Assembly (NCBI GenBank): GCA_003342895.1
Contig: PTFA01000275.1
Coordinates: forward strand, 310,001 to 374,000
From: Casuarius casuarius
Taxonomy: Eukaryota; Chordata; Aves; Casuariiformes; Casuariidae
Length of the DNA stretch: 64,000 nucleotides
Direction of reading: 5' to 3'
Part shown: positions 15,001 through 28,731 of the stretch, piece by piece
Position numbering within the stretch: position 1 is the stretch's first letter
Layout of the letters: the number at the start of each line of letters is the position of its first letter
Made by a program: the position numbers and the translations under genes
Notes under the pieces: model-generated
Told to the model about the DNA's origin: nothing
What the model saw: only the letters and a program-made list of their open reading frames with translations
Databases searched by the model: none

Positions 15001-18000
15001 AATTCAGCTACATAGTGCCCACAGCCAGGAAAGTATCACAAATACCAGAAAACTGAGTTATACTATATAAAACTATAGAAGTTTGTAATAGTAGTAATAA
15101 GCTGCATATAAAAGGAAAATGATTGAGACTGTAAAAATGTGCAGGCACTAAAAAGGACAGCAGAAGAAGGGATATAAAATGGCATGTAATGATGACACTT
15201 CAGTTATAGGTCATCAATATCACATCATGTCTCCACACAGCTTTTCAGGACATCTCTGATCAGGAAAACAAGGGACAGTCTATACCCTGACTAAAACAAA
15301 TGACATTACAGAGCAAAGCCATTAAGATGGTAGCAGTAACATAAAAAAAAGTACTGTGGTCATAAGACACTCAGATAGGAGACAAAAGACAGTGAATAAA
15401 TGTTAATGACTCTCAGAGGTGGGACAAGACACAGACAAACGATCATAATCACTGTCAGCTCCTAAAGGCTACAAGAAACACCTATAAAAAACAATGTGCA
15501 GCATCCAATTTTTAAAAGCTCCCAAGAGCTATGACAGGGACTAGATATCTCATGTCTCTTAACCTTCATGTCCTTGCAAATAATTCTGATCAGACAGTTT
15601 CAGCTCACACGTCTTGGTGCTTGCTTGGGTATGAGAGTGCTCATGCAAGTAAAATCAGTTTTGTTTTAAAATAAAATCACCTTTCATACTTAGGGTATTG
15701 CAAGATTAATGCTACACTGCTGCTACAGTATTTAAACATGAATTGCTGCAAGATCACTCTCCATCTGAAATTAAGTTGTTGGAGAGCCTGAAATGCAAAA
15801 AGTCAGGAAGCTAGCTGGGACTTACATACCCTAGTAAGTGGGAAACTTTAGTCAGAAAGGTGGAAACACTGAGCTCTGACCCCTTTTTGCTTCTGCTTTT
15901 TGACTACTGATACTATAACATTTGTAAACTGTTCTTGGAAGTAAGAACTTGATACAAAGCCTTCCCTCTCTCACATGAGTTTTGCATCCAACAACCATCA
16001 CAGCCATGTGTTCCCATGTGCCCTCCCTGAGGCCCGATGCACTTCACATTCCTTTTGCCCACCCTAATACCATCTCAAGAAGAGGGTTTATCGCTCCTGT
16101 TAGGAAACAGCTGCAGAACAAGAGCAAGAGGAATTCATACTTGAATCTGCTACTTCTTCAGAACACTAAATATATTCCCTGGAAGAGTGCAATATCTTTA
16201 CCCTTTTACAAAAAAAGAGATGTCAGGCAGTCTCAGGCTTTTGGCATGCGAGATATACCATGCAAATGCCTACCTAATAAGACCACTGGAGCTTGAGATA
16301 AAGAGACAATTATAGTCTTTATCCCAGTTGGAACTATGCATGAGGTAAGCAGAGAGCTGTTCAGTCCTTATTAAATAATTAAAAAAAAAATCCTCTAAAG
16401 GAAAAAGACACTTAAATAATTATAAGTAAAAATATTATAGACAGGACGAATTACATTTTGGGTCTCCCAGTTTTGCTCAGAAGCGTACTAGTGTTTTAGG
16501 CCCGTACCATTTAGACATACAAAATCCTTATAACTCCACACTTAGACCCTAGAAGTTCTCTCTTTTGCTGTGGACCTAATTTCTTGGGTTGTCAAGAACA
16601 TAGATCGAGTTGGAAAAGTGTTCTTACTGTGTTTAACTACAGCAGGTAGGATGTTTCCAGATGTTGACCGATATCTCAAATTTCTCAAAAAAGCTTTTTT
16701 TTTTAATTGATTGACTTTTTTTCAGCTACCTGTATAATTGCAGTCTTGTATGATCACATATGCTGAAAAATAAGCCAGTCTTCATGGAAACAGAGCTTGA
16801 GAGCAGAAGCGACATTAAAAGAAGGAAAGTAGAATATCTGTAGAGTTTATACATTCATATTTATTTCTGCACCTTCTTTCTCTCAGTAACTTCCAAATGC
16901 CTCTACCTCAACATTCCTCTCTGTCTGATTTCTGATAGTTATTTTAGTAGTCATAAGTGTTGCTCATATAACTCATAGAAGATAGAGGATTAAATCTGAT
17001 CTAGAAATATTAAGGCTTCCCAAAGTGTGACCTATGACTGACTCCCAGCCCACAAAATTTCCCTACGCATCTTGAAAAAGGAATTTCTATTATTTTCAAC
17101 AGATCCTGATGGCTGGTCTCCAGCACTTAGTAGATCATCCAGCTCTTCTTGCATGGTGGCAAGAAGATGCTGTAGGATCTATTCCCTCTATCTACCGAAT
17201 ATTGCATTGTACTCATTACCCAAGTTCCAGGCTAACATGCCGCTCTCTAGGCAGCAGGATGGATCCTGCCAGGATCTTCACATGAAAAGGAATTTGACAA
17301 TCCCAGGATACGTACAGCTTCACATCTGTGAGGAAAAGCTAAAAGATGTTTATAGGAGAAGTAATAGCTTCAACAGAAGATGGAAAACTAGTAAATCTAT
17401 CTACCAATTTATAGATATAACTTTAAGGATTAAAAGTATTTAATATTATTAATGCAGTATTAATATTATTATATATTATACATATAATATGAAAAAGCAA
17501 AGTTATGCTGTGATTAAAAACATTTAAGCCAAAGAGTGCTTTCTTAGTATGGAGTGTCTGATTGTATTTCTATCAAGTTTTTATAGCTATTCTGCTTCAG
17601 TGGGACAATATCACAATGAAGAATATTTTGCCCACAGCAGGGAAGAGACATGAAAAACTGGATGGTCTGCTATATATTTTTTCATTTAAATAGTCCTTTG
17701 TCACATACTGAATTTCTCTGATTCTTGATACTGAAATGAAATGTTTATATTGTGATCTAGAGGCTTCCTATACCAAACCTGAGCCTGCAAAAATAATTAA
17801 AAAAATAAAAATAAATAAAAGATAAGGATATTTGTGCATATATCATAAACCCTGAGCCTAATTTAATCAGATGAGAAGAGAAGGGGCACAGACAACTGAG
17901 GCTTTGTATAGACTGGCTCTTACCTGGGCACTTTGGAAGAGCGTAACAAATAAGATAGATATCTATGGTTTCCCATGCAGTCACCACTTCTTATATTTTA

Positions 18001-18643
18001 TTTTGCTTCTTCAGACATTGTTTTCTACCTTTAATTAGACTCTTCCTAATTAAATAAAGTAATGACAAGAGTTAAATGAGAAGAGATATCACTTTCAGCT
18101 AAAACTATTTAGGGTACTCTATACCTGAAAAATGCGCAAAGACAAGAAGTTAGAACTTGCTCTTAACTATTTATGCTTCATGGCTATGACAAATATAATA
18201 AAAATTGGAAGAATATGCTGCATGAAATTATTTTGTAAATATTATGAGGACTGGTATAGTATGAGATACACAGCTCAGGCTTGATAATCCTGTTGGTCAT
18301 TTCAGGTTTTACAGTCTGGTAACATATTGATGTTTTGTACTTACAGTAGTAATCCTGAAGCACATTTATCGTAATCAAGATTGTAATGACAGTAATATGT
18401 ATTAAAATACTTCCTTGCAAATACAGATTTACCAGTTAAGAACAGGTGGGAGTAGAATTAGACAGTTACCTTTGCACAGTGGTACGTATTCTAACCTCTG
18501 TTTGCAAAAGTGAATCCTCAGCACCTGGAGTATTTACACCAATACAATAGATTCCATATGCCATGAAACAAAATTCTAATAATGGATGAATGTTAAGAGC
18601 ATTAGGATAAACTAGAACATAATTTAACCTTAATGGTTTATTT

Positions 18644-18672
18644 AAAAAAAAAAAAAAACAACAAAAAAAAAA
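18644..18672. repeat. Poly-A tract with short interruptions
   Basis: A15 at 18644-18658, then C-interrupted A runs to about 18672. No retroposed body was recognised on its left side, so it is best called low complexity. Confidence 0.8.
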
Positions 18673-19532
18673 CCTTTCTATTACTGTGCTAATGCTCAAT
18701 AAATATATTGCATGCTATTTGGTCAATATTATATATGGAGGCAACACAAGAATGGATCATAATGGGCCATAATAATCTTCAATATTAAAAAATAAAGAGT
18801 GTGAATACCGAAGCTTTGTCAATGTCCTGAAGTCCCAGCTCTCTAAAATTATGGCCAAACAAATAAAGCATTATAAAGCTCCTTTGAACAGATTGTAGTC
18901 AATAGCGTGTCTGTGTGTGGGGGGGACACCTCTTCTTTTACTGAATTATCCAGGAGTATTAACTACTTACTGCTAAATGCTTACAGAGACTTTCCTAAAG
19001 GGAACAGAAAGATAGGCACGTAAGAAGTGAACAGTGTTTTCTTTGGCCCTGGGTGATGAGATCAGTATTCTTCTTTCAGGTAGATGACAGTGGAGTCACT
19101 TCTAAAAACTCCTAAGAGTGGAATAAGCAGTTCCTAGAAAAAGATGATAGCAAGAGATTGATACTTCTATAGGCAAATTTTATTTATTGTCCATCTAGAC
19201 AGTTTGTCCCTGACACTAAAAATATTGAAGTAAATCATAAATATTTCATAGAAAATAAAGCAAACTGAAAAATGAATTATTCTTTTATTATTTAACACGG
19301 AACAATTTTCTTCCATCAAGAAACAGAACAATGCAACAGGACAGAACTAGTTCAGTATTCTTATCTGTTTCTATATGTAAATCTTGGTTACATTTTTAGC
19401 ACTGCCTACATGAATAGTAATGCCACAAGTCTGTAAACTCTCCCTATACGTAATTTTCAAGAACGGGGACCTCAAATATTTTTACACATTTTTTTTTATC
19501 ATAATCTCATTTTCCAGTGTTATACTCTGTAT

Positions 19533-19533
19533 N
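19533..19533. other. Single ambiguous base
   Basis: An isolated N within otherwise normal sequence, not beside a long homopolymer. Confidence 0.95.
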
Positions 19534-19859
19534 TGGCTAAGACATTATGACATAATGTATATTCCCCCAAGCTCCCTTAAAACCACACTAGTGCATTCTA
19601 TCTTGTTGCAATTATTTTGTTATTATTTCAGCTATCTTTATACTTCATTCTTAAACAGAAACAACCTAGTAAGCAACCCTTACCGTTTTAAAAAGGAAGA
19701 CAGAAAAAAATGAATGAAACTTTGTAATTTTATTTTTTCTTCTCTGCTTAACGAGACATTGCTATAATCTTTCTGGGCAGCATTGCTGACTTGCCTACAA
19801 ATCTTTCACCAATGCCAAGTTAATCCCAGTAGCTATGTTTACAGGACATAGTTTTCTGG

Positions 19860-19927
19860 GAAAAAGAAAAAAAAAAAGAAAAAGAAAAAACCAAAAACAA
19901 CACCTAAACTACTATTTTTTTTTTTTT
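19860..19927. repeat. A-rich run facing a T-run
   Basis: A purine run made almost only of A with single G interruptions (19860-19890) is followed about 25 bases later by T13 (19915-19927). The two arms are roughly complementary and could fold back, but both are low complexity and may be independent slippage products. Confidence 0.7.
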
Positions 19928-20560
19928 ACCTGTTCCTGGACTGCTTCAGCTAAAGAAGAGTCCAGAAGATGTGGCAATTATTTTATGAGCCCATCAATTG
20001 CACTTTACCAAGCAAAACATATCCAAGAACCTTCAGAAGCAGCTGATCTAAGTCGCTGTCATTTCTTCCCGGTGCAGCTGGGGTGGGAAAACTGCTGCTG
20101 CTGTGATGTGAAAACACCTGCACAAACCGCTCAGCCAACTGAAGCTGCCTGGCAGCAAGCTGCTGAACACAAGCTACTGCTTATTTGCAACAACCAGCAT
20201 CCTACCTGGGAGCACCATGATATTTGCTGCTGTAGTGGTTGGAAAGTGGTGCCAGGTAGGAATTTCTGAGGGTTTGATCGAAGGTCCTGCTTCCAACTGC
20301 TATTCTGTTATGTTCCCCAGGTTACTTAAGGCCAAAAGAGCAGCTCAGGAGCTTGGGATGCAATGCCACAGTGATGAAATGAAGCAAAATGAAGAAGTTT
20401 CTGGTGTGTGTGTCTGGTGGTAAGAGCCAGCTGGCTCTGTGGACAGAGCTGTGAGTAACATGCAGCAGTTAGTGTGTTCAGCTTTTCTGAATCGGGTGCT
20501 CTGCGTAGATAAAAAACAACTCTTGTGAGATTCAACATGAATCAGAGAGCTGTTTTGTTC
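19928..20560. other. Compositionally richer island, function unknown
   Basis: This 0.6-kb stretch is visibly less AT-rich than its surroundings and rich in CTG/CAG words. The plus frame covering 19835-20269 is open for 144 codons. It begins in a poly-lysine-like A-run and continues with clustered Trp and Cys codons from CTG-type repeats, which suggests a chance frame rather than a protein. A consensus-like splice donor (GTAAGA) lies at about 20420, and a perfect 16-base palindrome with a CAGCTG centre spans 20423-20438. It could be an exon of a non-coding transcript, an old repeat or a regulatory segment. Nothing in the sequence decides this. Confidence 0.3.
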
Positions 20561-21380
20561 TGGAGACACTTCCTAGACTGGAAATGTGCCCTCGCAGTTC
20601 ACTAGTTTGGCTAGCATGGTGGTATAATCCCTGAAATATTAACAAAAGCCATTCACATAATCAGTAAAATAAAGAATGGACTCTCATACACAGGCAGGAT
20701 TATAGAGAAAAGTTCTCCCTGAAGCTGGGATGCTTATTTTATAAACAAATACATTTATTTTATAAGAGAAATCTTTTATTTTATAAGATGTGAGGTGTTT
20801 ACTGTTCGTGCTCTAAAATACCTCCTTACCTCCAGGACTCAGACTTTTGATCAAATTACTTAGCAATTTAACAAGTCTGCATTCTTTAAATGAGCCTCTG
20901 TGCTTTGCATGTTGATAGCCCGTGGCAAATGTGAGACAACCCAATTTAGCACTGATCTTCTTTGTTGTGGATTAAACTAAATTTCATTCACCTCATACTT
21001 GTTGTGAGACAAATAGACACATGTAAATGACTGCTGAAACTCACCTGGCGTGTGAAAACATGACTGCGCAGCTGATCGCAAAGTCATTCTTCTAGATACA
21101 TGTGTAAAGAATTTTAACTCTACCCGCAGGTTAGACAGTAGATGTGCTGAAAGCAGTTTGATAAATGGAAAGTTAAACAAGCTTTTCCCTCACTTCTTGT
21201 TTGTTTTCTTCTATCCTCCTGAATCATTATAGCCAGCAGACAAATTCGAAACTTAGTCCTCCTGGTTCTCTTCTCCTTTCAAAATTTGGCTTTGAATATG
21301 ACATTTTAAGTTAGAGCAATGTCCTTCCTTACTCAGAATCACACAGAACAGAAAGCCTGTGCTGCTTTGAAAACACTGAT
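20560..21380. other. AT-rich non-coding DNA
   Basis: Short open frames only; no motif, RNA gene or repeat recognised. Confidence 0.5.
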
Positions 21381-21840
21381 ACATACTTTTTTCTGGAATG
21401 AAATGTACTCTGTACCTTTTGCAGTGGCTGAGTGAATCTGAAGTGATTTATATCAGGTTTAGTACTGCTGCTCACAGAACAGGAGAATTCATAATTACCT
21501 CAATTTCACATGGTGGCTGTGGGATTTCAAAGCCTCAGAGCTTAGGGGAAAGCCTGATCGGACTGATTTCTCTAGATACAGAGACCTCAGAGGTTTCATC
21601 CTCCTGACTCAGCTGACCGTCTAATTGAAGCTGTTGAACTCTTCTGAAAGTGGGATCGTAGTTCCCTAGCCCTGTTGAAATGTTGACTTTTGAGGCTCTT
21701 CAGGTATTTCGTACTAGAGATACCAGATGTATTATGACATCTGCATACTGGGTGTCTATTAAACTGGAGAGGCTGACAGGGACGAATTACATTTCCTTCA
21801 CAGCAATATCTGTATTCCATCAATAGCAAGATATTTCAAG
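21380..21840. repeat. Possible old interspersed repeat
   Basis: The segment has the more even composition, and words such as 'tttcagaagagttcaacagc' on the minus strand, that I associate with old amniote interspersed repeats. Frames on both strands are open for about 70 codons without a recognised domain. Assignment is by resemblance only; a repeat-library search would decide it. Confidence 0.25.
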
Positions 21841-23029
21841 AAATGTTTGTGTTCAACAGATTGACATCTGTTGGCAAAAACATTTAATTAAAATTTGAGC
21901 AGCTCTTTTAGCGTAATTGCTTCCAGACATGGAACATTTTTAGGTGGCAAGTAAAGAGAACTGTGAGTTGTATTTATAACTGTGATGAGTCCTTATTATA
22001 ACAAATCGGAAAATCAACACCACAGGAATATCTAGTGAAGGAAAGAGATATCAGATTCTTATTAGATATCAGATTTCTTGTCAAACTGCTTGCCACCTAT
22101 TTTTAACAGCTAGATTTAACCTGAGTGTTCCAGATGCTGTTAAATTTCAGCCTTGTAAGGAGACAGTTACCATTACAAAACAAATTTCAAAGGTTTGGAA
22201 GTTAGTATACAGACATATGATGATCTAGTGTGTACTTGGTCTTTTTTTTCCCCCCTCTGTTAGTTTTACTTATTTTGTTATGGCCAAAGGAGAACAAGAA
22301 TTTGCCTTCACTGTCTTTTGAATTTGAACCAAATTCAGGAAAAATTGTTATGAGTTTGGTTTTATTTTATCATTTTTTCTTTAAGTACAAGATCATCAAG
22401 AAATGAAGCAACATAAAATTTTTATTTACGTCATGTCCTGTTTCACTTGTAGGGAGCAAAAATATCTTAACACAGTGTTTTAAAGGCAGTGTTTGTAGAA
22501 TGACTTGGAAATCTGTGCATGAAACTATTCAGAGGACTAGAAATAGATCCAGCATGTTGCCTTTGGGACACATTTTCAAAGGCCAGAAAAGCTAGCTGCT
22601 ACACTGTAGTTGTGAGGCTACTGCAGAACATAGCCAGCAACTTACTGGAACAGTTGAAAATTCTTTTTTAACTGCATTCATTTCCACCTCAAAATGCACA
22701 AACTCCCAAGGGCACTTAGCAGGACTGATGGAGGGAGGTTAAGGAGAAGGAAGGGGAAATTTGCTTAATCTGAATTTCTATTCATAAAGATTTTTTTTTT
22801 CTCTCTAGGGAAATGGGTGTGATCTTGAGTAGTGAAACAGTCTGAAAAGCTCCCAGTAAGCAAGATTCAGCTATTGGAAGAATAGGAGATGAAGTGACAC
22901 CTGAGGATGCTAGAAACAAGATACAACAAAATGTGATTACCACTTGGAGCCACTTTAGTGGAACTACGTACAAAGAACCATAGAAGATGACATTTACCGC
23001 ATTCCACAAACAGTCTGAATTTCTTCTTC

Positions 23030-23049
23030 TTTTTTTTTTTTTTTTTTTT
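23030..23049. repeat. Poly-T tract (T20)
   Basis: Twenty consecutive T preceded by TTC units. On the minus strand this is a poly-A with a GAA-rich end. It could be a retroposon tail, but no body was recognised. Confidence 0.9.
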
Positions 23050-24005
23050 GCTTTCAAGTGCTTGCAACTTTCAAGTCTTTGCAAAATGAATAACATTTTG
23101 TTTTTTGTATAAAATATTAAGCCTTGCTCTGCATATCTTAGGGGAAGGCGAAAGAACTCTTGCTGCACAATATATTATGTTAAGCACTCTGTCAAGGCTT
23201 AGGGACATTATTTAGACCAAATGTTATAGTAAGGTTAATAAAGGAGGTACTAAACTGACAAAAAGCAGAAGCTTTTGAATATTATTTTATAACTGCTATG
23301 AAGTTATTTCTGAAATATTCTGCTGTAGCATTTATTTTGTCTTTACCACTATAAGCTCAAAGCAAGAATATGAAGAATAAATGAGAATGTATATTTTTTG
23401 AAAGATATAGAACTACTAGCAGGCGTACTGACAGAATAACATAGGGTGAAGATGAACCTTTATTTTTATTATTGTTATTATTATTTTCTCACTGTATGTG
23501 CTTAGATTTCCAGGTGAAGTTTCCTTAAAAGCAGATACTTAGTTTTAAGAGCTGCCTTTGTGATCATTTTACCTTCTTTATCGGTAGCTGTACAGTTTCA
23601 CTGGAGTAATTTCACTTTGCATATGAATTCTTTGTAAATAATTCTCTTCTTGGAACATCTGCAGAAAGCCACTAAATATAGGCATTTCAATTTCCTTTTC
23701 TTTTAATTCTTTGCTTTTTGCACTTACAGTAGTGTGAATCTGGATGGAGTCTATTAAGGACACCTTTGGAAAAAAACAAGCTAGAGAGCCACTGGGCTTA
23801 GTCATTTATGCTGAAGTATTTAAAGTAAAAGTTGAAAAATCTCTTCAAAACTATCTGTCAGCCTCTCACTAGTGTCTCCTTTGTTCTCAGGTACAAAAGC
23901 CTTTGATAGTTCTCAGTGTTTCTTCAAAAAGATAAAAAATATTTGCTAAATTGCCTCCTGGAAACTTAAGGCTAAAGACTTCAGACCTGTTCTTTTTCAT
24001 GGGGC

Positions 24006-24028
24006 AAAAAAAAAAAAAAAAAAAAAAA
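24006..24028. repeat. Poly-A tract (A23)
   Basis: Twenty-three consecutive A, then an A-rich stretch with G interruptions. It lies about 1 kb from the T20 run at 23030-23049, in opposite orientation. Confidence 0.9.
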
Positions 24029-26109
24029 GGAACAAGAAAAAGACAAAACAAGAAAAGCTTGGCAGCACTTAAAAAATGTTGCATAAGTGAAACATAAAAT
24101 TCAAAAGAACAAGTTTGATATTGTACTATCTGGGTAACCTGTCACAGGACAGTGAACCTCTAAAATGCTATCTGCTCTGTTTCGCTTTTAAAAGAGATTC
24201 TGTCCAAAACTAAACTACAGGTGTTATGGCATAGTCATTGCAGCTCCGAATGGTAGCTGGGAACTCTTCGGTAGCAAACACACTACACTCTGTTATCAGA
24301 ACTTCCCTACAGGAAATATGATTTTCAGTTTCTGAGAGAAAATTTTGTTTGTTCAAGGTTCACCTGAATTAGAAACCTGCACGAAGAGGCCTCAATAACT
24401 TGCTTTGGAAATGTCTACATAGGACCCTATATAGTTTTTGAAATCCCTTGACGGTAAAGACCAGAAAATAAAAGAAAGCCTTTAAAAATAAAATAATTAG
24501 AAAGGACATTTAGTAGAGTTTGATAGCTTCCCAGTTTCTACTTAGATATAGCAATCTGTATACCTTGTCACCAACATTGCTCAAAATGTTTAGCAACTTA
24601 TTTATTAGCAACTTTGAGATATCACATCTGCTATAAGGTATAATTGAAACTGTAATTCAAAATTCAAAAAAATACGGGATGTAAGGAAGAAATGAAAATG
24701 GCAGAGTTGGAGTAAGCCTAGGAAACCAGATTTAAATTGTTGTAGTTTTCTCAGTGTTTTTATCTGACTTTAGCTCTTATAACTTGCCCTACTTTGTGTA
24801 CCATAATGAAGGGTTTGTTGCTTACCCTCTCACAAATGATTTTTTTTGTGCAGTATGTATCACACCACTAGCAAGCTATTCTTATTTGAGATACAGAAGC
24901 ATAATGCTATGAAGCGGTAGGTTGGCTTAGTGCCAATTCAATCTGCCTGCTTTAAAATCAACTTCATTATTATGTACACTTTTTCATTCAAGAATCTCAA
25001 TTATAGATGATTGAAAACTTGAAAAATTACACAGTAAATCTATAATTAGGAGACTTTTGACCAGCTTAAGTCTCACATGGCTTTATAGACAGCACATCTG
25101 AGTTTTGAAACTACTTTTGCCAGCAAATATGGAGATACCTGAGTAGTCCAGCTGAAGCCAATAGGATCCTAAGAGAGTGCTGACTTACCTGCAGGCTTCA
25201 GAATCACTTTCCCGAGGCCACAGCTCCATGGGATGCTGGCTTGGTTTGGATCAAAGAAATTCTTCATCTGTCTACAACTCTGATTTCTTGCTCTCCTTTT
25301 GTGTCCCCATTCTCTAGATTCTCAGCTAAGCTAATGAGAGTGTTTGCAAAGCAATGCTTTAAAACCAGATCACTAAGCATTAGGTTTCTTTCTGCAACTA
25401 AACCATTCACCACCTAGCAGTTGCTGAGCCACTTTCAGTTTCCCTTCCCTCACTGCTTGGTCTCAGCCTCCTGCTCCTTGTCCCCTGTCAGTGCTGACAT
25501 TTTGAAGCTAAACCAGCAAAGATCCGGAAAATCCACTATCTGGCTCTTTAGATCCCTGGTTGTAGGGTCAGATGGTCACCAGCAGAGGCAAGAGTGGGAC
25601 TGGCAGAGACCCTGTGAAGATCCTTCCTGGGGCACCAATTAGATCAGTGTAGCTGTAATACCTAAGTGTTCCCCAAAATGAAATGAGCCTAAAATAACCC
25701 TCTAAAAACAGTGTTATTTTTAGTCTGGCCCTTTTCAGAAATCAAATCTATATTACAGTCCGGCAAAGAGTTCAACTAAGAAAATAGTGAACAAAGTATG
25801 AGGATGGAAACAAGCAGCGGTTACAGGGATAAAGGGGGTGAGTGGAGCCAGGAACCTTTTTGGCTGCAGTGATGAAAGTCACTAAACCTTATGAAATTAC
25901 AGCATTGGTCACTGAAATGTTATGCATAGTATTTTGACTCAATCTAACAGAAGAAAAAAAAGAAAAGAACTAGGTTGAATCTCCTTTGAGGCCGCAGATT
26001 TTTAAATAGGTGACTGTCGTTTGTGATCCTACATGTTACCTCTTTGAGTCACTTTGTTCAGGAACCAACAGTTGTGCACAGAGACTCTTCAAGAAAAACA
26101 TATACAGCC

Positions 26110-26340
26110 TAAAAGTATAAAGCAATTATTTATTGGCCAACACGATATGATTTAACACAACAATATCATTTAACAAGCTGCTGGGACTTAACAAGCTGCT
26201 AAACATTGGTTCACCAGCCACCCACAAGGCACCACCAGAAGCCTTATTGCTGGTGAGGCAGACATTAGTCAGGAGGAGAAGGCAGGCTGGCCTCTGCTGC
26301 TCCCTGGAGTAGATCATATTGCTAAATCATTAATCCTCCA
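26110..26340 (-). repeat. Possible repeat end with polyadenylation-like signal
   Basis: Read on the minus strand, a moderately GC-rich segment (about 26330-26200) runs into a duplicated 13-base word (copies at 26170-26182 and 26188-26200) and then an AATAAA hexamer near 26130, followed by T/G-rich sequence. This order resembles the end of an LTR or of a 3' exon. No matching second LTR, internal coding region or target duplication was found, so it remains a weak proposal. Confidence 0.25.
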
Positions 26341-28705
26341 AATCTATTGACACTGATGACACCAACAACACTAGCCAATGACTGACCAAACAGTGACTTG
26401 ACTAACAGCAGACTGATGACTCCCTTCTTTTCTGTTCAGGATTTTATACCTTCCCACACTGATATTTTTCCTCTTTAATGTTTAACCTACTAATGTCTCC
26501 CCAGTTGCAGAGGAGGTTATGGAGAGAAAGGGTTACATACATAACATAACTTTGAAAAGGGAAATTGCCCCCAAAGAACCATTTGAACATCTCTAAATAT
26601 ATTATCATGACTGAAGAAAATGTATCTGAATTTCACTTATCTTACACTAGTACACTTCCTGCAGAAAAATTCTTGTAAAAGGCAATTATAAAATATAAAT
26701 CTGTCTTATAGCTGTTTTTATCCTAGAAAATAATGCATCTGTTAACTTCAGCATCGCTGAGGTAGCACAGCACAATTACTCTAATTTTGTGTGTCTAAAT
26801 AATATAAGACCAACATGCAAGATTACTGTGTTAATGGCTTCTGTATCTTGTATATGTGATTTAGAGAAAAAACAAAAGAAACTAAAATCCAAAACATTTA
26901 GAGCTTTCCTCTGATTAATTGCAAAAGAATACTCCTGAAAAGCAGGAGCATGCATTAGGTCAACGTTTTTAATAAAAATGAAAAGAAAGTTAGTATTGTC
27001 AGAAAACCATTATCATAATTACGCATTTTTTTATAATTATATTATTCTTTGCCTGGCAAGACCAGCTTTGGAACATTTTGTCAAAATGATTAGAAAAGGA
27101 TTGTGATAAATTTTAAGCTTTTGTGCATAAAATTACTCTTCACAATGACAACGTTCTTTTTATTTTCTTATCTAGCTTTTCTAGGGTAGCTTAGCTGAAT
27201 TAATATTTTAAGACTACAGAATAACTGCCTATCAAGGGTATTACAAATTATCTGCTTCTGGATAGTTTATCAGGTTCAGATAATTTGGGGCTCTGGTTTT
27301 TGCATTAGAAAGGTTATAAAGAAGTGATGCATAATCTAATTGCTCAGATATGTAAGTTGGTTTCTGTGGCTCAATGCCATATAGTTTACTTGACCTTGAA
27401 ACAAGTCACTTGGAACTCAATTATCCCTTTTGCAAAATTTTAGCTGGGAATAGACTGGAGAGGTGAACACCCACTAGATATACCAGGAGCATTGTTTGTA
27501 AGAATGAGTCTACACAAGAAAAAGGTGAGATTATAGTATGGACTGATATAAAGTTGTTAATGCAAAGGAGATCTCAAATGTGGACGAGAACCAAAGCAGG
27601 TACCCAGGCTTCCTGGATAGCTTATATTCTAGCTCCTAGCCTCTGAGGAAGCCTGCACTTGCACATGCTTATGGAGTAGCACTTCATCATTTCCCAGGAG
27701 TAATTTAATGACCATATCTGAAATACTGCAACAGAAAGAATATCTATAACTGTACCATGATCTACATGAATTCTGTGGTTGAAAAGTGAGCAGAGGGTGG
27801 AAGAAATGTCATTTACAGTGTGTCAGGTCACACTGAATGTGTGTACTGAAAATAGCTGTCTAAAATTTAGCTGTAATAATACTGATCTTCATTTCTCTCT
27901 TAGTTAGACTTTAAAGGTTTTTCATTTTATTTTGTTTTTACTCTCCTCCAACTGTCTCTGTGATTTCAAACCAACTCATACCTCCAGCCCTCTGTCACTG
28001 CTTTCAAATTTATCTTGAGATGTTCTCACCCTGTATTGATTACTGCTGAGCTACAGGAGACCTTCTGTCAGCTTGCCTTTACTGAAACATTGCCCCAGGA
28101 GGTAAACAGTTCAGAGTGGGCTTGCAGCACCACTTCACTGTGTTCCTTAATCAAATTCTCACTAAAGACCAATACATTCTTTTTTTTTCCATCCTTGCCA
28201 TCTATTCCATAAATTTCTATCTCAACCATCACTGTAACAATAGCAACTGTAACATCTGTTATGGACTGTTTAAGGTAGACATTAGGAACTTGTGTCAACA
28301 GCTATAGTCTTTAGGCGCAACTATAGATTAACTACCTGGGAAAGGCAATTGCTTTCAAAGTAAATTTTCTTTGATGATAAATGTCAGTGAATTAACATAG
28401 TTGTTTTATCTAATGTAAGAACCGGTGACCCCAACAGTGTGAAGTTAAACAAGAAGTGAAGGGAGTCTATAATTAAAAGTGTTTTTAAGATCAATATCCT
28501 TTGAGTAAATGTTGGACTAATGATTAAAAAATGAAAGACTTGCCAAAACTAATAAAAATAACTGTTTCTGACCTCGTTAGTGAGGTGCTTTTGGGAAAAT
28601 GGTACCTGAGGATCACATTAGCTTTCTCAGGTAGACTTATAATTTCATCATTGCCAGGAACCAGACAACAGGACAGTCAAATTCAAACGCAGAAAGAGAA
28701 TATGT

Positions 28706-28731
28706 AAAAACAAACAAACAAGCAAACAAAA
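28706..28731. repeat. (CAAA)n microsatellite
   Basis: About six imperfect CAAA units with one G interruption, read directly. Confidence 0.85.

Larger units (their letters stand above)
6947..19850. other. Long AT-rich non-coding stretch
   Basis: About 13 kb without a supportable gene. Open frames at 7578-7922, 10977-11279, 12146-12451 (minus), 12243-12467, 15982-16296 and 17072-17443 are 74-123 codons, show no recognised domain and often overlap other frames. Contents otherwise are microsatellites and homopolymers (TTTA near 9041, A15 at 18644) and one ambiguous base at 19533. No tRNA, rRNA or recognisable transposon was seen. Confidence 0.5.

Noticed and set aside
17072..17443. 123-codon plus-strand frame
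   Set aside because: No recognisable motif, no neighbouring exon-like signals, and a length still within chance for 64 kb read in six frames.
19835..20269. Longest plus-strand open frame (144 codons) as a possible gene
   Set aside because: It starts in an A-rich low-complexity run, continues through a poly-T-encoded Phe run and then CTG-type repeats, with no domain. A chance frame.
22782..23168. 128-codon minus-strand frame as a possible gene
   Set aside because: It crosses the T20 tract, which encodes a poly-Lys run, and overlaps a second frame across the same tract. No domain recognised.
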